Shown here in pieces: positions 49,559 through 58,886 of a stretch of 64,000 bases of DNA (position 1 is the stretch's first letter; each line of letters opens with the position of its first letter). The translations under genes were made by a program, and so were the position numbers. The notes beneath the pieces are model-generated. The model was given only the letters and a program-made list of their open reading frames with translations, was not told where the DNA came from and made no database searches. The stretch is from an uncultured Algibacter sp. (lineage in GTDB: Bacteria; Bacteroidota; Bacteroidia; Flavobacteriales; Flavobacteriaceae): contig CANMZT010000013.1 of assembly GCA_947502405.1 (NCBI GenBank), forward strand, positions 62,001-126,000, in the 5' to 3' direction.

Positions 49559-52320
49559 TTGTTTTCCAATCTTTTTTCTACAGTATATGAGGTTTCATAA
49601 TACCCTATTTTACCATCAGATGTAATAGCTTCCACTACAATGAGTTTGTCACCAATACTATCATCATTATAAAATTCCAGTTCAATGTCTCCTTTCTTAT
49701 CGGTGAACAAAGAAGGTTCCCAATGTAATACTGGGCGTAAATCTGGTGTATCCCAATCTTTAGCTTCTAGTTTATCATACTTAGGCGAATAAAATTCACG
49801 TTTAACAGAAAAACCAGAAACTTTTCCTCTAAAAATACCTTTTGAAAATCCTAGAGCTGCCATTCCAATACTGCCATAAGTATATATACTTACAATAGCA
49901 ATACTTACATTAGGATGATTAGGAAACCCTCCCTTAGGTCTTTTTAAAACTTCAACACTTTTTACATTTTCGATGGTTAAATAGGGCAATAAAGAATAAG
50001 CTCCTTTACCAACCTCATCGCCATCAATATAATATACAGTCAACTCTGCACTTGCAATATGTGCTAGTTCAAAGCTTCCTCCATCTAGTCTTTGCACTAC
50101 TCTAAATATAATATCATCTGGGAACTTAGTTCTAAGAAGGTCGTATAGTCCAGACATCCATTTTTCTTCTCTCTCTTTGAGTTGTTCATTATCTATGACG
50201 ATATCTGGGGGGCCGCGGAGTTTAAACATTTTTTCACGTTCCGGTGTTACTTTGTAACCTGTAAGTTCTACAGCATCCAACTCTACGGTGCTGTCATCCA
50301 CATCGAACCCCGTTACGGCTTGTCTTTCTTGTTTTTTAATCTTTAAAAAGTCATTTATAATACTATCTGGGAGCGCAATTACTTCTTCTTTCTCATAGGT
50401 GATTTTCGGCGGGGGTATCGGTGCGTCTATCTTAATAGAATATTCTTTGGCTCGCCCTTTTTTGTTGGAAGATTGTATTATAACATCTAACTTATCGCCA
50501 TAAGGGTCAAATAAATCAACAGAAAAACTACCAGTACTGTCCACTTCATGAGTATAAACTTCAGGTGATTTACCCGAGGTCATTAAGATTAAATTCACGT
50601 CTTTTTTAGGTGCTTTGTTGTCATTCCAGGTCGAACGTACTTTTCCAGAAACTTGTAATGCGGTTTCAGGTTGTATATCAAAAGTATAGTTTTCATCATT
50701 AAAACTATACTTATAATTGCGCCAACCCTGTGTAAGCATTAAAGCATCTAAATCCCGCTTCCTATACATGTTGTTTTTGTCAAAATAAGTATTGGGTTTT
50801 TCAATAAAACCTTTTAATTCTGATTGTAATAAAAAATAGGACAATATATTGGAGTGCTCGCTTCTATTGGGATTTAATTTGGCCTTATCTATAACCAGTG
50901 TAGAAAAATTGGTTGCAATAGCCTCATTCTCTCTGTTATCAAAAGTTAAACTTAATGAGGTTTTATCGCGCTGGCTGTAAATTGTTTTGTCTGTTTTCAC
51001 ATCAATATTCAAAATATTCTTTTCATCAAGGTTGAAAAAAAGACGTTCAGCAATAGGCAAGCCATTATCATCAAAGAGCGTAATATTAATGATGCCATTG
51101 GGTAATTCTGATTTTTTAACCAATGCTTCATGAATTCCGTTTTCTAAAGTAAAAGCATGTTTTCGAATTAAGACTCCTTTGCTTTTAACTTTAACATACA
51201 GACTGTTTTCTGTTTTAATATTACTCTTTGTGATAAAGCTCATATAATCACTGGTTTCTCCTAAACTTAATGTATAGCCATGTTCCTCGGCTTTAGGCAG
51301 TGGGTATTTGTAAACAGCATTGTTTGCTCTTCTTATTTTACCATAATAGGTCTTGTCAGTATTAGGTTTAAAATACACAAACCCCATCCCCAATTTGTTA
51401 GTGGTAAAAGGTGTGATTATACTATCTGTTTCATCAACGATGTGACCACTAATAGCTTCACCTAAACCTTCATAATTAATAGATTTATAGGCTATTCTAT
51501 TTGTTAGTCCAGCTATCATTTTTCCGCCTTCTGGAAAAAACTGCAGGTCTAAAAAATCCTTGTTAAGTACAATGGTTTTGGAGTAGGTACTTTCAATTTT
51601 ACGTTTAAAGTTTTTTAGTTTGGTGTCTTCTAGCTTTACCTTTAGTTGTACCTTGATTAAATCTTTGGGCAAGGTATATTCAAAAGCATATTGTTTATCC
51701 ACCCTTTTTACCTCTACCGAATCTTTAAATTCTTCCGATAGGATGTATATGTTTAAATCTTTGTTGTAATCGCTTTTTAATACTTCTGGATGTATTTTTA
51801 CCGCTATTTTTAATTTATCGTCATTGGTTTCTGTAAGTACAATATCTGTAATAACATCTGGTCTTTTTATGGGTTTAATAGCAAAGACATCAATGTATTG
51901 TTTGAAGATAAAGTCTTCTCCAAAATTCCTGTTCCATTGCGTATATGCTCTTATTAAATATCTGCCAGATGGCAGTTTTTCATCCAGATCAAAAAAACCA
52001 TCTGCTATACCGTTTTCTAGTTTTAGGATTTTTGAGCTAATCTTTTTCTCATCAAAATCAATAAGTTCTACATGTAAAATACCACTTCGTTTTGAAGGCA
52101 TGTTTAGGGTATTGGTAACAATGGCTTTAAACCAAAGAGTCTCTCCTGTTGCACAAATGGTGTTGCTAAGTTGAAGGTATATTTTTTCGGCGTAGGATAC
52201 TTTAGATATACTTTTAGTTTTAAAAACTTCTTGAGCTTTTAAAGAATATGAAAAAAGTAACAATAAATAAATAAAGATTAGAGGCACTAAACATAATAAT
52301 TTATCGATTTTATTTTTCAT
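49555..52320 (-). CDS. MG2-domain / plug-like surface protein, paralog 2
   Basis: The 921-residue exported protein has a signal peptide (about residues 10-30, VPLIFIYLLLLFSYSLKA). Its first part (about 35-130, YLQLSNTICATGETLWFKAI and LPSGRYLIRAYTQWNRNFG) is an MG2-type macroglobulin-like domain. A middle part with beta domains (KTDKTIYSQRDKTSLSLTF) and a C-terminal part with a TonB-receptor-plug-like segment (ADELTVYYIDGDEVGKG-like, near IASAELTVYYIDGDEVG) follow. The function is unknown; this architecture is common among Bacteroidetes surface proteins. It overlaps the upstream paralog by 11 bases. Confidence 0.78.
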   Translation of the reverse strand: MKNKIDKLLCLVPLIFIYLLLLFSYSLKAQEVFKTKSISKVSYAEKIYLQLSNTICATGETLWFKAIVTNTLNMPSKRSGILHVELIDFDEKKISSKILKLENGIADGFFDLDEKLPSGRYLIRAYTQWNRNFGEDFIFKQYIDVFAIKPIKRPDVITDIVLTETNDDKLKIAVKIHPEVLKSDYNKDLNIYILSEEFKDSVEVKRVDKQYAFEYTLPKDLIKVQLKVKLEDTKLKNFKRKIESTYSKTIVLNKDFLDLQFFPEGGKMIAGLTNRIAYKSINYEGLGEAISGHIVDETDSIITPFTTNKLGMGFVYFKPNTDKTYYGKIRRANNAVYKYPLPKAEEHGYTLSLGETSDYMSFITKSNIKTENSLYVKVKSKGVLIRKHAFTLENGIHEALVKKSELPNGIINITLFDDNGLPIAERLFFNLDEKNILNIDVKTDKTIYSQRDKTSLSLTFDNRENEAIATNFSTLVIDKAKLNPNRSEHSNILSYFLLQSELKGFIEKPNTYFDKNNMYRKRDLDALMLTQGWRNYKYSFNDENYTFDIQPETALQVSGKVRSTWNDNKAPKKDVNLILMTSGKSPEVYTHEVDSTGSFSVDLFDPYGDKLDVIIQSSNKKGRAKEYSIKIDAPIPPPKITYEKEEVIALPDSIINDFLKIKKQERQAVTGFDVDDSTVELDAVELTGYKVTPEREKMFKLRGPPDIVIDNEQLKEREEKWMSGLYDLLRTKFPDDIIFRVVQRLDGGSFELAHIASAELTVYYIDGDEVGKGAYSLLPYLTIENVKSVEVLKRPKGGFPNHPNVSIAIVSIYTYGSIGMAALGFSKGIFRGKVSGFSVKREFYSPKYDKLEAKDWDTPDLRPVLHWEPSLFTDKKGDIELEFYNDDSIGDKLIVVEAITSDGKIGYYETSYTVEKRLENN

Positions 52321-55150
52321 TCTCTTCTTCTACGGTATAAGTGGTTTCAAAATATCCTATTTTACCATCAGGAGTTATAGCTTCAACTACAACCAGCATA
52401 TCACCTGTGTTATCGCCATTGTAAAATTCTACTTTGCTTGAACCTCTCTTATTCGTTTGTACTGAAGGTGTCCAATGTATGGTTGATCGAATATCCGAAG
52501 TATTCCAATCCATCTCTTCTAAATTATCATATTTAGGCGTGTAAAATTCACGTGTTTCAGAATACCCAGAAGCTCTACCTTTATAAATACCTTTAGTTGG
52601 TGTTAGTGCTGAAATACCATTACTACCATAGGTATATATACTGAGAACAGCAATATTACTCATGTTTGCTGCTCTATCTCTCTCAAATGGATTCAATCTA
52701 GGATATGCTTCTTTAAGATATTCTACAAACCTACCTTTAGGTCTTCTTAAAATCTCAACACTTTTAACACTTCTTACAGGTAAATAAGGTAAAAACTCAT
52801 AATCTAATCCACTAACGACTTCGCCATCAATATATACAAGAGTGAAATCTGAATTAACAACATGTGCAGCTTCAAAGGTCCATGCTCTTTCAAAGCCCAT
52901 TCCTAAAGTATCTGGAGGAATTCCAATAAGATCTTCCATATATTTTACGCTTTTAAAAGCAATATCATCAGGAAATTTAGCCAAAAGAAGCGCGTATAGT
53001 CCAGACATCCAACCTTCTTCTTCTTTTTCAAGGGTTTCATTCTCTATTACCACATCAGGTGTCCCATGCAGTTTCAATATTTTTTCGCGTTCTGGGGTTA
53101 GATTGTAGCCCGTTAGTTCAACCTCATCTAAGGCAACGGTTTCGCTAGAGATTTTAAAACTCTTATTAGTTTCATGCTGAACAATGTTCTCTTCTATAAA
53201 TGTCCTATAAATAGTATCAGCAAGTGCAACGGTTTCTTTGGTTTTATAATCTACTTTAGGTGATGTAATAGGGGCATCTAATATAATACTGTAGTTTTTG
53301 GGTACCCCTTTTTTATTCATAGACTGAATTAATATATCAAGCTTATCAGCAAAATAATTATTTAAACTAAAAGTAAATTTGCCTAAACTATCTGTAACTT
53401 GAGTTTGCGTGCCAAAAGAAGGTTTGGTAATCATGGTAACATGCACACTTTTTTTAGGAATTTTGTCTTTATTAAAAACGGATCTTACCCGACCAGTTAA
53501 TAATTTATCGGTTTCAGGTTTAAAATCAAAATCGGTGTTGGTATCATTTTTATCATAAACATATTTTCGCCAACCTTGGGTTAGCATAAGTGCTTCTATA
53601 TCACGTTTTCTCAGTTCGTTATTGGGATTAAAGTAATAATTGGGATTTTCAATAAAACCTTTTAGTTCTGAATTTAAGAGAAAATAAGACAACATATTAG
53701 GTTGAGATTTTTGGGTAGGGTCTAATCTGTCTTTATCCAGCACCAATGCAGAAAAATTGGCTTCAATGGGGGTTTTGTCAAAATTAGAAACAGATACATT
53801 TAGAGCTGTTTTATCGCGTTGACTGTAAGACTTTCTCCCTGTTTTAGCCTTTATATTTAGTATTTTTTCTTCGTTAAAATTAAAAGATAAACGCTCGCAA
53901 ATAGGGATATCATCACTATTAAACAAAGTAATGTTTATAATCCCATTGGGAATTAATGCTTTTTTTATTAAGGCTTCATGCATTCCATTTTCCAACATAA
54001 AAGCATGATTATGTATCAAAACGCCACGACTTCTTACTTCTACATATAGGCTTTTTGTGTTTTGAATATTACTTTTTACAGTTAAACTCATGTAGTCTCG
54101 GGTTTCCCCTGTACTTAACAAATAACCTTCTGACTTTACTTTTGGTAATGGGTATTTATAAGCAACCCCTTCTTTACTAATAATTTTTCCATAATACGTT
54201 TTGCTTTTATTAGGCTTAAAATAGGTAAAACCCATTCCTAAATCATTAGTCTTAAAAGGCCTAATTATACTATCTGTTTCATCAACAAGGTAGCCACTAA
54301 TTTTTTCTCCCAACCCTTTATAATTAATAGCCTTGTAGGCTACTTTACTTGTAAGTCCATCAATCATTTGTCCGCTTTCTGGAAAAAACTGTAAGTCCAC
54401 AAAATCTTTATCAAGGGCAACAGTTTTAAAATATGTGCTTCCTTTCTTGCGTTTACGATTCTTCAATTTGGTATCTTCCAACTGTACTTTAAGTTTTACT
54501 GAAATCAAATCTTGAGGCAGGTTGTAATTCAAAACATATTGTTTGTTTTTTCTTTTTACCTCAATGGAATCTAGTATACCTTCAGACTGGATGTATACTT
54601 TTAAATCTTTCTTATAGTCATCTTTTAAACCTTCTGGAAATATATTTGCTGATAGTTTTATTTGGTTCCCTCCTGTTTCAGTGAGTGAAATATTTCTAAT
54701 AATTTCTTTTTTATTGAAATCTTCAAAATCAAGTACAGTGATGTGTTTTTTAAAAATAAAATCTTGTCCAAAATTTCTATTCCATGTTGTATAAGCTCTT
54801 ATCAAATATCGCCCAGAAGGAAGCGAATTACTTAAATCAAAAAAACCATCTGACAAACCATTTTCTAGTTTAAGTGTTTTTGTTTTAATGATATTTTTAT
54901 CAAAATCAATAAGATCAATATATAATACGCCACTAAGTTTTGACGCCTTATTTGTGGCATTAGTCACTATAGCCTTAAACCATATCGTTTCACCTGTTTT
55001 AAAAATGGTATTATTTAATTGAAGGTATATTTTTTCAGCATAAGAAGTTCTAGACAATGAGGTCTTTGTTTCAGTAACTTTAGATTGTGCAAAACCAGTT
55101 GTTACTGTAAGTAATAGAATTAAGACTAAGTAAAATTTCTTCCTAAACAA
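52310..55150 (-). CDS. MG2-domain / plug-like surface protein, paralog 1
   Basis: The 946-residue tandem paralog of the 49555-52320 product has a signal peptide (FYLVLILLLTVTTGFAQ) and shares long runs such as SYAEKIYLQLNNTIFKTGET, YLIRAYTTWNRNFGQDFIFK, ALMLTQGWRKYVYD and KVEFYNGDNTGDMLVVVEAI. The start is a TTG at 55150. It is the upstream gene; the other starts within its last codons, so both come from one mRNA. The paralogs differ mainly in the C-terminal plug-like part, which has an extra stretch here (LIGIPPDTLGMGFERAWTF). Role and ligand are unknown. Confidence 0.78.
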   Translation of the reverse strand: MFRKKFYLVLILLLTVTTGFAQSKVTETKTSLSRTSYAEKIYLQLNNTIFKTGETIWFKAIVTNATNKASKLSGVLYIDLIDFDKNIIKTKTLKLENGLSDGFFDLSNSLPSGRYLIRAYTTWNRNFGQDFIFKKHITVLDFEDFNKKEIIRNISLTETGGNQIKLSANIFPEGLKDDYKKDLKVYIQSEGILDSIEVKRKNKQYVLNYNLPQDLISVKLKVQLEDTKLKNRKRKKGSTYFKTVALDKDFVDLQFFPESGQMIDGLTSKVAYKAINYKGLGEKISGYLVDETDSIIRPFKTNDLGMGFTYFKPNKSKTYYGKIISKEGVAYKYPLPKVKSEGYLLSTGETRDYMSLTVKSNIQNTKSLYVEVRSRGVLIHNHAFMLENGMHEALIKKALIPNGIINITLFNSDDIPICERLSFNFNEEKILNIKAKTGRKSYSQRDKTALNVSVSNFDKTPIEANFSALVLDKDRLDPTQKSQPNMLSYFLLNSELKGFIENPNYYFNPNNELRKRDIEALMLTQGWRKYVYDKNDTNTDFDFKPETDKLLTGRVRSVFNKDKIPKKSVHVTMITKPSFGTQTQVTDSLGKFTFSLNNYFADKLDILIQSMNKKGVPKNYSIILDAPITSPKVDYKTKETVALADTIYRTFIEENIVQHETNKSFKISSETVALDEVELTGYNLTPEREKILKLHGTPDVVIENETLEKEEEGWMSGLYALLLAKFPDDIAFKSVKYMEDLIGIPPDTLGMGFERAWTFEAAHVVNSDFTLVYIDGEVVSGLDYEFLPYLPVRSVKSVEILRRPKGRFVEYLKEAYPRLNPFERDRAANMSNIAVLSIYTYGSNGISALTPTKGIYKGRASGYSETREFYTPKYDNLEEMDWNTSDIRSTIHWTPSVQTNKRGSSKVEFYNGDNTGDMLVVVEAITPDGKIGYFETTYTVEEENEK

Positions 55151-55248
55151 GATATTTTTTCCTATAAATTTAATGATTAGTAGTAATACTTCAAATAATT
55201 TTTAGTTAAATTACTTTCGTAAATTAGCACTTTACTAAAACCTATTTA

Positions 55249-56334
55249 ATGAGCGCATTAATTTTTTGGGCAACCATCTCTATTTTCTTTTCGTTTTTAT
55301 GTTCTATCCTTGAAGCTGTTTTACTCAGTGTTACACCAACGTTTATAAATGTTAAAAAACAAGAAGGCAAAGACTATGCTTTAACTTTAGAAGAATTAAA
55401 AAAAGATGTAGACAAACCCCTAATAGCGATACTTACACTAAACACCATTGCACATACTTTGGGCGCAATGATGGTGGGTATTGAAGCGGAGAATTTGGGC
55501 TATGATTGGAATGTTTTAGGTATCAACACCGTAGGGATTATTTCGGCAATTATGACTTTTTTGATTTTGGTAGCTTCAGAAATTATCCCAAAAACCATTG
55601 GAGCCACTTACTGGAAAGGTCTTGCAAATTTTGCTTCTAAAACATTGATGATTCTCATTTTTCCGTTGAAATGGACTGGTATTTTATGGTTACTCCAACT
55701 TACAACAAAGCTTATTGGTGGAAAAGGCCATGGTAGTGTATTAAGTCGTGAAGGTTTTATGGCAATGACAGAAATAGCGCATGAAGAAGGCGTGTTTCAA
55801 GAAAATGAAAGTAAAATTATTAAAAACCTGCTCACCTTTAAAGAGATATTTGCAAAAGATGTGATGACTCCTAGAACAGTTATGAAAACTGAAGATGAGA
55901 AAACTACGGTTGAAGACTTTTTTAAACGGAATTTAAACTTGCGTTTTTCTAGAATCCCAGTGTATTCTAACGATGCAGATAATATTATTGGACTAGTGCT
56001 TAAAGATGAGATTTTTAAAGAAATGGCACTCGATAATAATACTAAAAAATTATCAGAATTAAAGCGCGACATTATTGTTGTTGATAGAAATTTACCCATT
56101 CCTACATTATTTGAAAAATTAGTAGAAAGCAGAAACCACATGGCTCTGGTAGTTGATGAGTATGGCTCTGTTAGTGGTTTAGTTACTATGGAAGATGTTA
56201 TTGAAACCTTACTTGGCTTAGAAATAATGGATGAAAGCGATAATGTTTCAGACTTACAACATTTAGCAAGAAAAAGCTGGGAAACTCGAGCTAAAAAATT
56301 AGGCCTTTTTGAAGAAGATAAACCTTCTGAATAA
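55249..56334 (+). CDS. CNNM/CorC-type membrane protein with CBS domains (DUF21)
   Basis: The 361-residue protein has a DUF21 membrane region (helices about 5-25, 60-78, 95-115 and 130-155, including ASEIIPKTIGATYWKGLA) and a tandem CBS pair. The CBS part includes DVMTPRTVMKTEDEKTTVEDF, FSRIPVYSNDADNIIGLV and ALVVDEYGSVSGLVTMEDVIETLLG. The family transports or regulates Mg or other divalent cations. It overlaps ogt by one base, so the genes are co-transcribed; no CorC-C domain follows the CBS pair. Confidence 0.88.
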   Translation: MSALIFWATISIFFSFLCSILEAVLLSVTPTFINVKKQEGKDYALTLEELKKDVDKPLIAILTLNTIAHTLGAMMVGIEAENLGYDWNVLGINTVGIISAIMTFLILVASEIIPKTIGATYWKGLANFASKTLMILIFPLKWTGILWLLQLTTKLIGGKGHGSVLSREGFMAMTEIAHEEGVFQENESKIIKNLLTFKEIFAKDVMTPRTVMKTEDEKTTVEDFFKRNLNLRFSRIPVYSNDADNIIGLVLKDEIFKEMALDNNTKKLSELKRDIIVVDRNLPIPTLFEKLVESRNHMALVVDEYGSVSGLVTMEDVIETLLGLEIMDESDNVSDLQHLARKSWETRAKKLGLFEEDKPSE

Positions 56335-56864
56335 TGGAGGAATGCATCATCAAATCGCCTTTAGGGTTTACCAAAATTGTTGGTGATGTAAATGGAATAT
56401 CTTCTGTAACCGTTCTAAATACTTTAGACCTTTCCGAAGGAAAAACAACTGATTTGTCTTTCCCACGAAAGTGGGAATCTGAAGAAAAAATCACAGATAT
56501 TATTCCTGTTGAATTGGAAGATTGCGTGATGCAACTCAATGAATATTTTGAAGGTTCTCGTAAAGATTTCGACTTAAAATTAAATCCGAATGGAACTGAT
56601 TTTCAGAAAAAAATTTGGAAACTTCTGGAGTCTATCCCTTATGGAAAAACAACCTCATATTTAGAACTTTCAAAACAACATGGCGATGTAAAAGCGATTC
56701 GTGCTGTAGCTAATGCTAATGGTAAAAATCCACTTTGGATTATTGTGCCTTGTCATCGGGTTATAGGGAGCGATGGCTCGCTTACGGGTTATGCCGGAGG
56801 ATTGCATCGTAAAAAATGGCTACTGGAACATGAAAGCCCTTATAAACAGCAATCTCTTTTTTAA
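56334..56864 (+). CDS. ogt: Methylated-DNA--protein-cysteine methyltransferase
   Basis: The 176-residue repair protein moves alkyl groups from O6-alkylguanine to its own Cys. The active site is IIVPCHRVIGSDGSLTGYAGG (PCHR), and the DNA-binding region GTDFQKKIWKLLESIPYGKTTSY precedes it. The N-terminal domain contains SFPRKWESEEK at residues 42-52. This is the translation of a dispersed palindrome (56456-56480) and is not expected in the family, but it lies in a variable loop and keeps the frame. The gene starts inside the stop codon of the CBS-domain gene and ends right at the next gene. Confidence 0.93.
   Translation: MEECIIKSPLGFTKIVGDVNGISSVTVLNTLDLSEGKTTDLSFPRKWESEEKITDIIPVELEDCVMQLNEYFEGSRKDFDLKLNPNGTDFQKKIWKLLESIPYGKTTSYLELSKQHGDVKAIRAVANANGKNPLWIIVPCHRVIGSDGSLTGYAGGLHRKKWLLEHESPYKQQSLF
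56456..56480. repeat. REP-like palindrome inserted in frame within ogt
   Basis: GTCTTTCCCACGAAAGTGGG, then AATCT, has the arms TTCCCAC / GTGGGAA and matches the GATTCCC...GGGAATGAC family seen at 13919 and 43651-43732, with an altered end. It adds about eight residues to the N-terminal domain. Confidence 0.72.
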
Positions 56865-57389
56865 ATGTACAGAACGCTTTCAAAAATAGCTGAACGCTTT
56901 TTTACTAAAGCTCAAATTTATAAATACGGGTTCAATTGGTCGCCCATGTATAAGCGCTCTACTGGAAAAGTAATTGAAGTTTCTGAAGATTTACATATTG
57001 TTAAAATTAAAATTCCTTTAAGCTGGAAAAACAAAAACTATGTAGGCTCTATATTTGGTGGTAGTATGCTTTCTGCCACTGATCCCATTTACATGATTCA
57101 ACTCATAAATATTCTAGGAAATGATTATGTGGTATGGGATAAAGCGGCAAGTATTAAATACAAAAGACCCGGAAAAGAAACTGTATTTTGCGAATTTATT
57201 TTTACCTCTGAAGAAATTCTCAATATTAAAAATGATGTGAAACGTAAAGGTGAAATAGACATTGTTAAAACACCAAACATTGTAACAAAAGATGGCGTTG
57301 TAATTGCTAAACTTAATAAAACAATTTATGTTGCTAGTAAAGCATTCTACAAAGTTAAACGCAAGCAAAAGGCTGCAAAATTGACTTAA
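56865..57389 (+). CDS. DUF4442 / hotdog-fold thioesterase-like protein
   Basis: The 174-residue protein has the hotdog fold of the YiiD C-terminal (DUF4442) family: KIPLSWKNKNYVGSIFGGSM (the conserved NYVGSIFGG loop) and MIQLINILGNDYVVWDKAASIKY. Such proteins may bind acyl-CoA or acyl-ACP; no catalytic proof exists. The gene starts immediately after the ogt stop, so it belongs to the CBS-ogt operon. Downstream (57390-57657) is a 268-base gap with repeat copy F. Confidence 0.8.
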   Translation: MYRTLSKIAERFFTKAQIYKYGFNWSPMYKRSTGKVIEVSEDLHIVKIKIPLSWKNKNYVGSIFGGSMLSATDPIYMIQLINILGNDYVVWDKAASIKYKRPGKETVFCEFIFTSEEILNIKNDVKRKGEIDIVKTPNIVTKDGVVIAKLNKTIYVASKAFYKVKRKQKAAKLT

Positions 57390-57470
57390 AAATAAATTTT
57401 ATTGCGTTTTGAAACTGAAACACGTTTGACAAACTTATGGTATTGAAACTGCCCTTGGCGGATTAACCCG

Positions 57471-57577
57471 CGTTAGGGATTGCAGTGGATAGCCCACAGC
57501 CCTCTCCCGATAGCTATCGGGAGAGGTGCGAGGACTTGGAACGGAAAGCCCGACCCCTTTTCGGGGTAACGCCCAAA
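57471..57577 (+). repeat. Dispersed structured element, copy F
   Basis: CGTTAGGGATTGCAGTGG is followed by ATAGCCC, a perfect palindrome centred on CCCGATAGCTATCGGG (57506-57521, extended by CTCT/AGAG), then GGAACGGAAAGCCCGACC and GGGGTAACGCCCAAA. It has the same start and end as copies A, D and E. Confidence 0.78.
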
Positions 57578-57657
57578 TTATTTACTAATGGTATCTCGCT
57601 GCAAAAGGCATTAGAAAAGAATTTTCTTATCTTTAGTTTTTACATTAAACTAAGTAC

Positions 57658-58809
57658 ATGAAATTTTTAAAAAAGTTCTTTAAGTGGGTGGTTATTTTAT
57701 TCGGGTTACTCATAATTGCCTTATACCTTACTGATACGGATTACCTGATTAAAGCGGTGAGAACCATTTATCTGCAAGGTTATACCACAGCTTATTTGGA
57801 AGATTATAAGAAATTTGACAATCGAGTTATTGAAAACGGCACACCTCAGCCTTGGCCAAATCATAAAAATTACAACTCCGTAAAAGAAACTAAAGGTTTG
57901 GATTCTATCAATAAAGCCAATGGAACGGTTGCTTACGTGATTATAAAAAATGATAGCATTTGGTTTGAAAACTATTATGATGGGTTTGATGAGAACTCCC
58001 AAACCAACTCCTTTTCGATGGCTAAAAGTTACGTTTCTGGGCTTCTAGGAAAAGCGCTCATGGAAGGCCATATAAAAAGTTTAGACCAGCCTGTGAGTGA
58101 TTTTCTGCCTACTTTTAATGAAGGATTAGCGGCTAAAATGACCGTTGGCGATTTATCTAGTATGGCATCTGGTACAACTTGGGATGAAAAATATTACTCA
58201 CCGTTTTCAATAGTTACTCGTGCTTATTTTGATGATGATTTAGAAAAAGTGATGCTAGGTTTAAAGGTTGAAACTGAACCTGGGAAAGCGTTTAAATACT
58301 CAAGTGGAGATACCCAAATGCTTGCTATGGTTATTGAAAAAGCCACAGGTAAAAAACTCTATAATTATTTAACTGAAAGCTTTTGGAAACCTTTAGGTTG
58401 TGAAAACCCAACACTTTGGCAAGTTGATAGTGAAGATCATGATTTAGTAAAAGCATACTGCTGTATTGCTAGTAATGCTAAGGATTTTGCTCGTTTTGGA
58501 AAGCTTTACAAAGACCATGGAAAATGGAATGGTAAACAAATTTTAGATTCTACTTTTGTGGCAAAATCTATAAAACCTGTTCATCCAAACGGCAATATGT
58601 ATGGTTATGGTATGTGGTTAAAAACCATTGGTAGCAAAAACTTTTTTATGATGAGAGGACATTTAGGGCAATATGTTATTGTTGAACCAACAGATAATAT
58701 AATCATTGTTAGATTGGGTCATTCAAAAGGCGATAACAGTATGGTTGGTCAGTTTACTTCAGATATTTTTACTTACATTCAAGAAGCTTATAAAATGCTA
58801 AAGTCTTAA
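57658..58809 (+). CDS. Serine hydrolase (beta-lactamase/penicillin-binding-protein-like, class C type)
   Basis: The 383-residue protein has an N-terminal hydrophobic anchor (about residues 8-24, WVVILFGLLIIALYLT). The active site SxxK is in NSFSMAKSYVSGLLG. A Tyr-containing motif FKYSSGDTQMLAM (YxS/N class) and a later GHLGQYVIVEPTDN region follow. Such family members act as esterases, peptidases or D-amino-acid-specific hydrolases, and true beta-lactamase activity is not implied. A TATCTTTA lies about 25 bases before the ATG. Confidence 0.87.
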   Translation: MKFLKKFFKWVVILFGLLIIALYLTDTDYLIKAVRTIYLQGYTTAYLEDYKKFDNRVIENGTPQPWPNHKNYNSVKETKGLDSINKANGTVAYVIIKNDSIWFENYYDGFDENSQTNSFSMAKSYVSGLLGKALMEGHIKSLDQPVSDFLPTFNEGLAAKMTVGDLSSMASGTTWDEKYYSPFSIVTRAYFDDDLEKVMLGLKVETEPGKAFKYSSGDTQMLAMVIEKATGKKLYNYLTESFWKPLGCENPTLWQVDSEDHDLVKAYCCIASNAKDFARFGKLYKDHGKWNGKQILDSTFVAKSIKPVHPNGNMYGYGMWLKTIGSKNFFMMRGHLGQYVIVEPTDNIIIVRLGHSKGDNSMVGQFTSDIFTYIQEAYKMLKS

Positions 58810-58886
58810 TATTTTGTTATTTAACAAATATTTAGAATTGTAAGAAAAATAATTCTCTTTTTTTGATTGAAATTACATCAATCATT

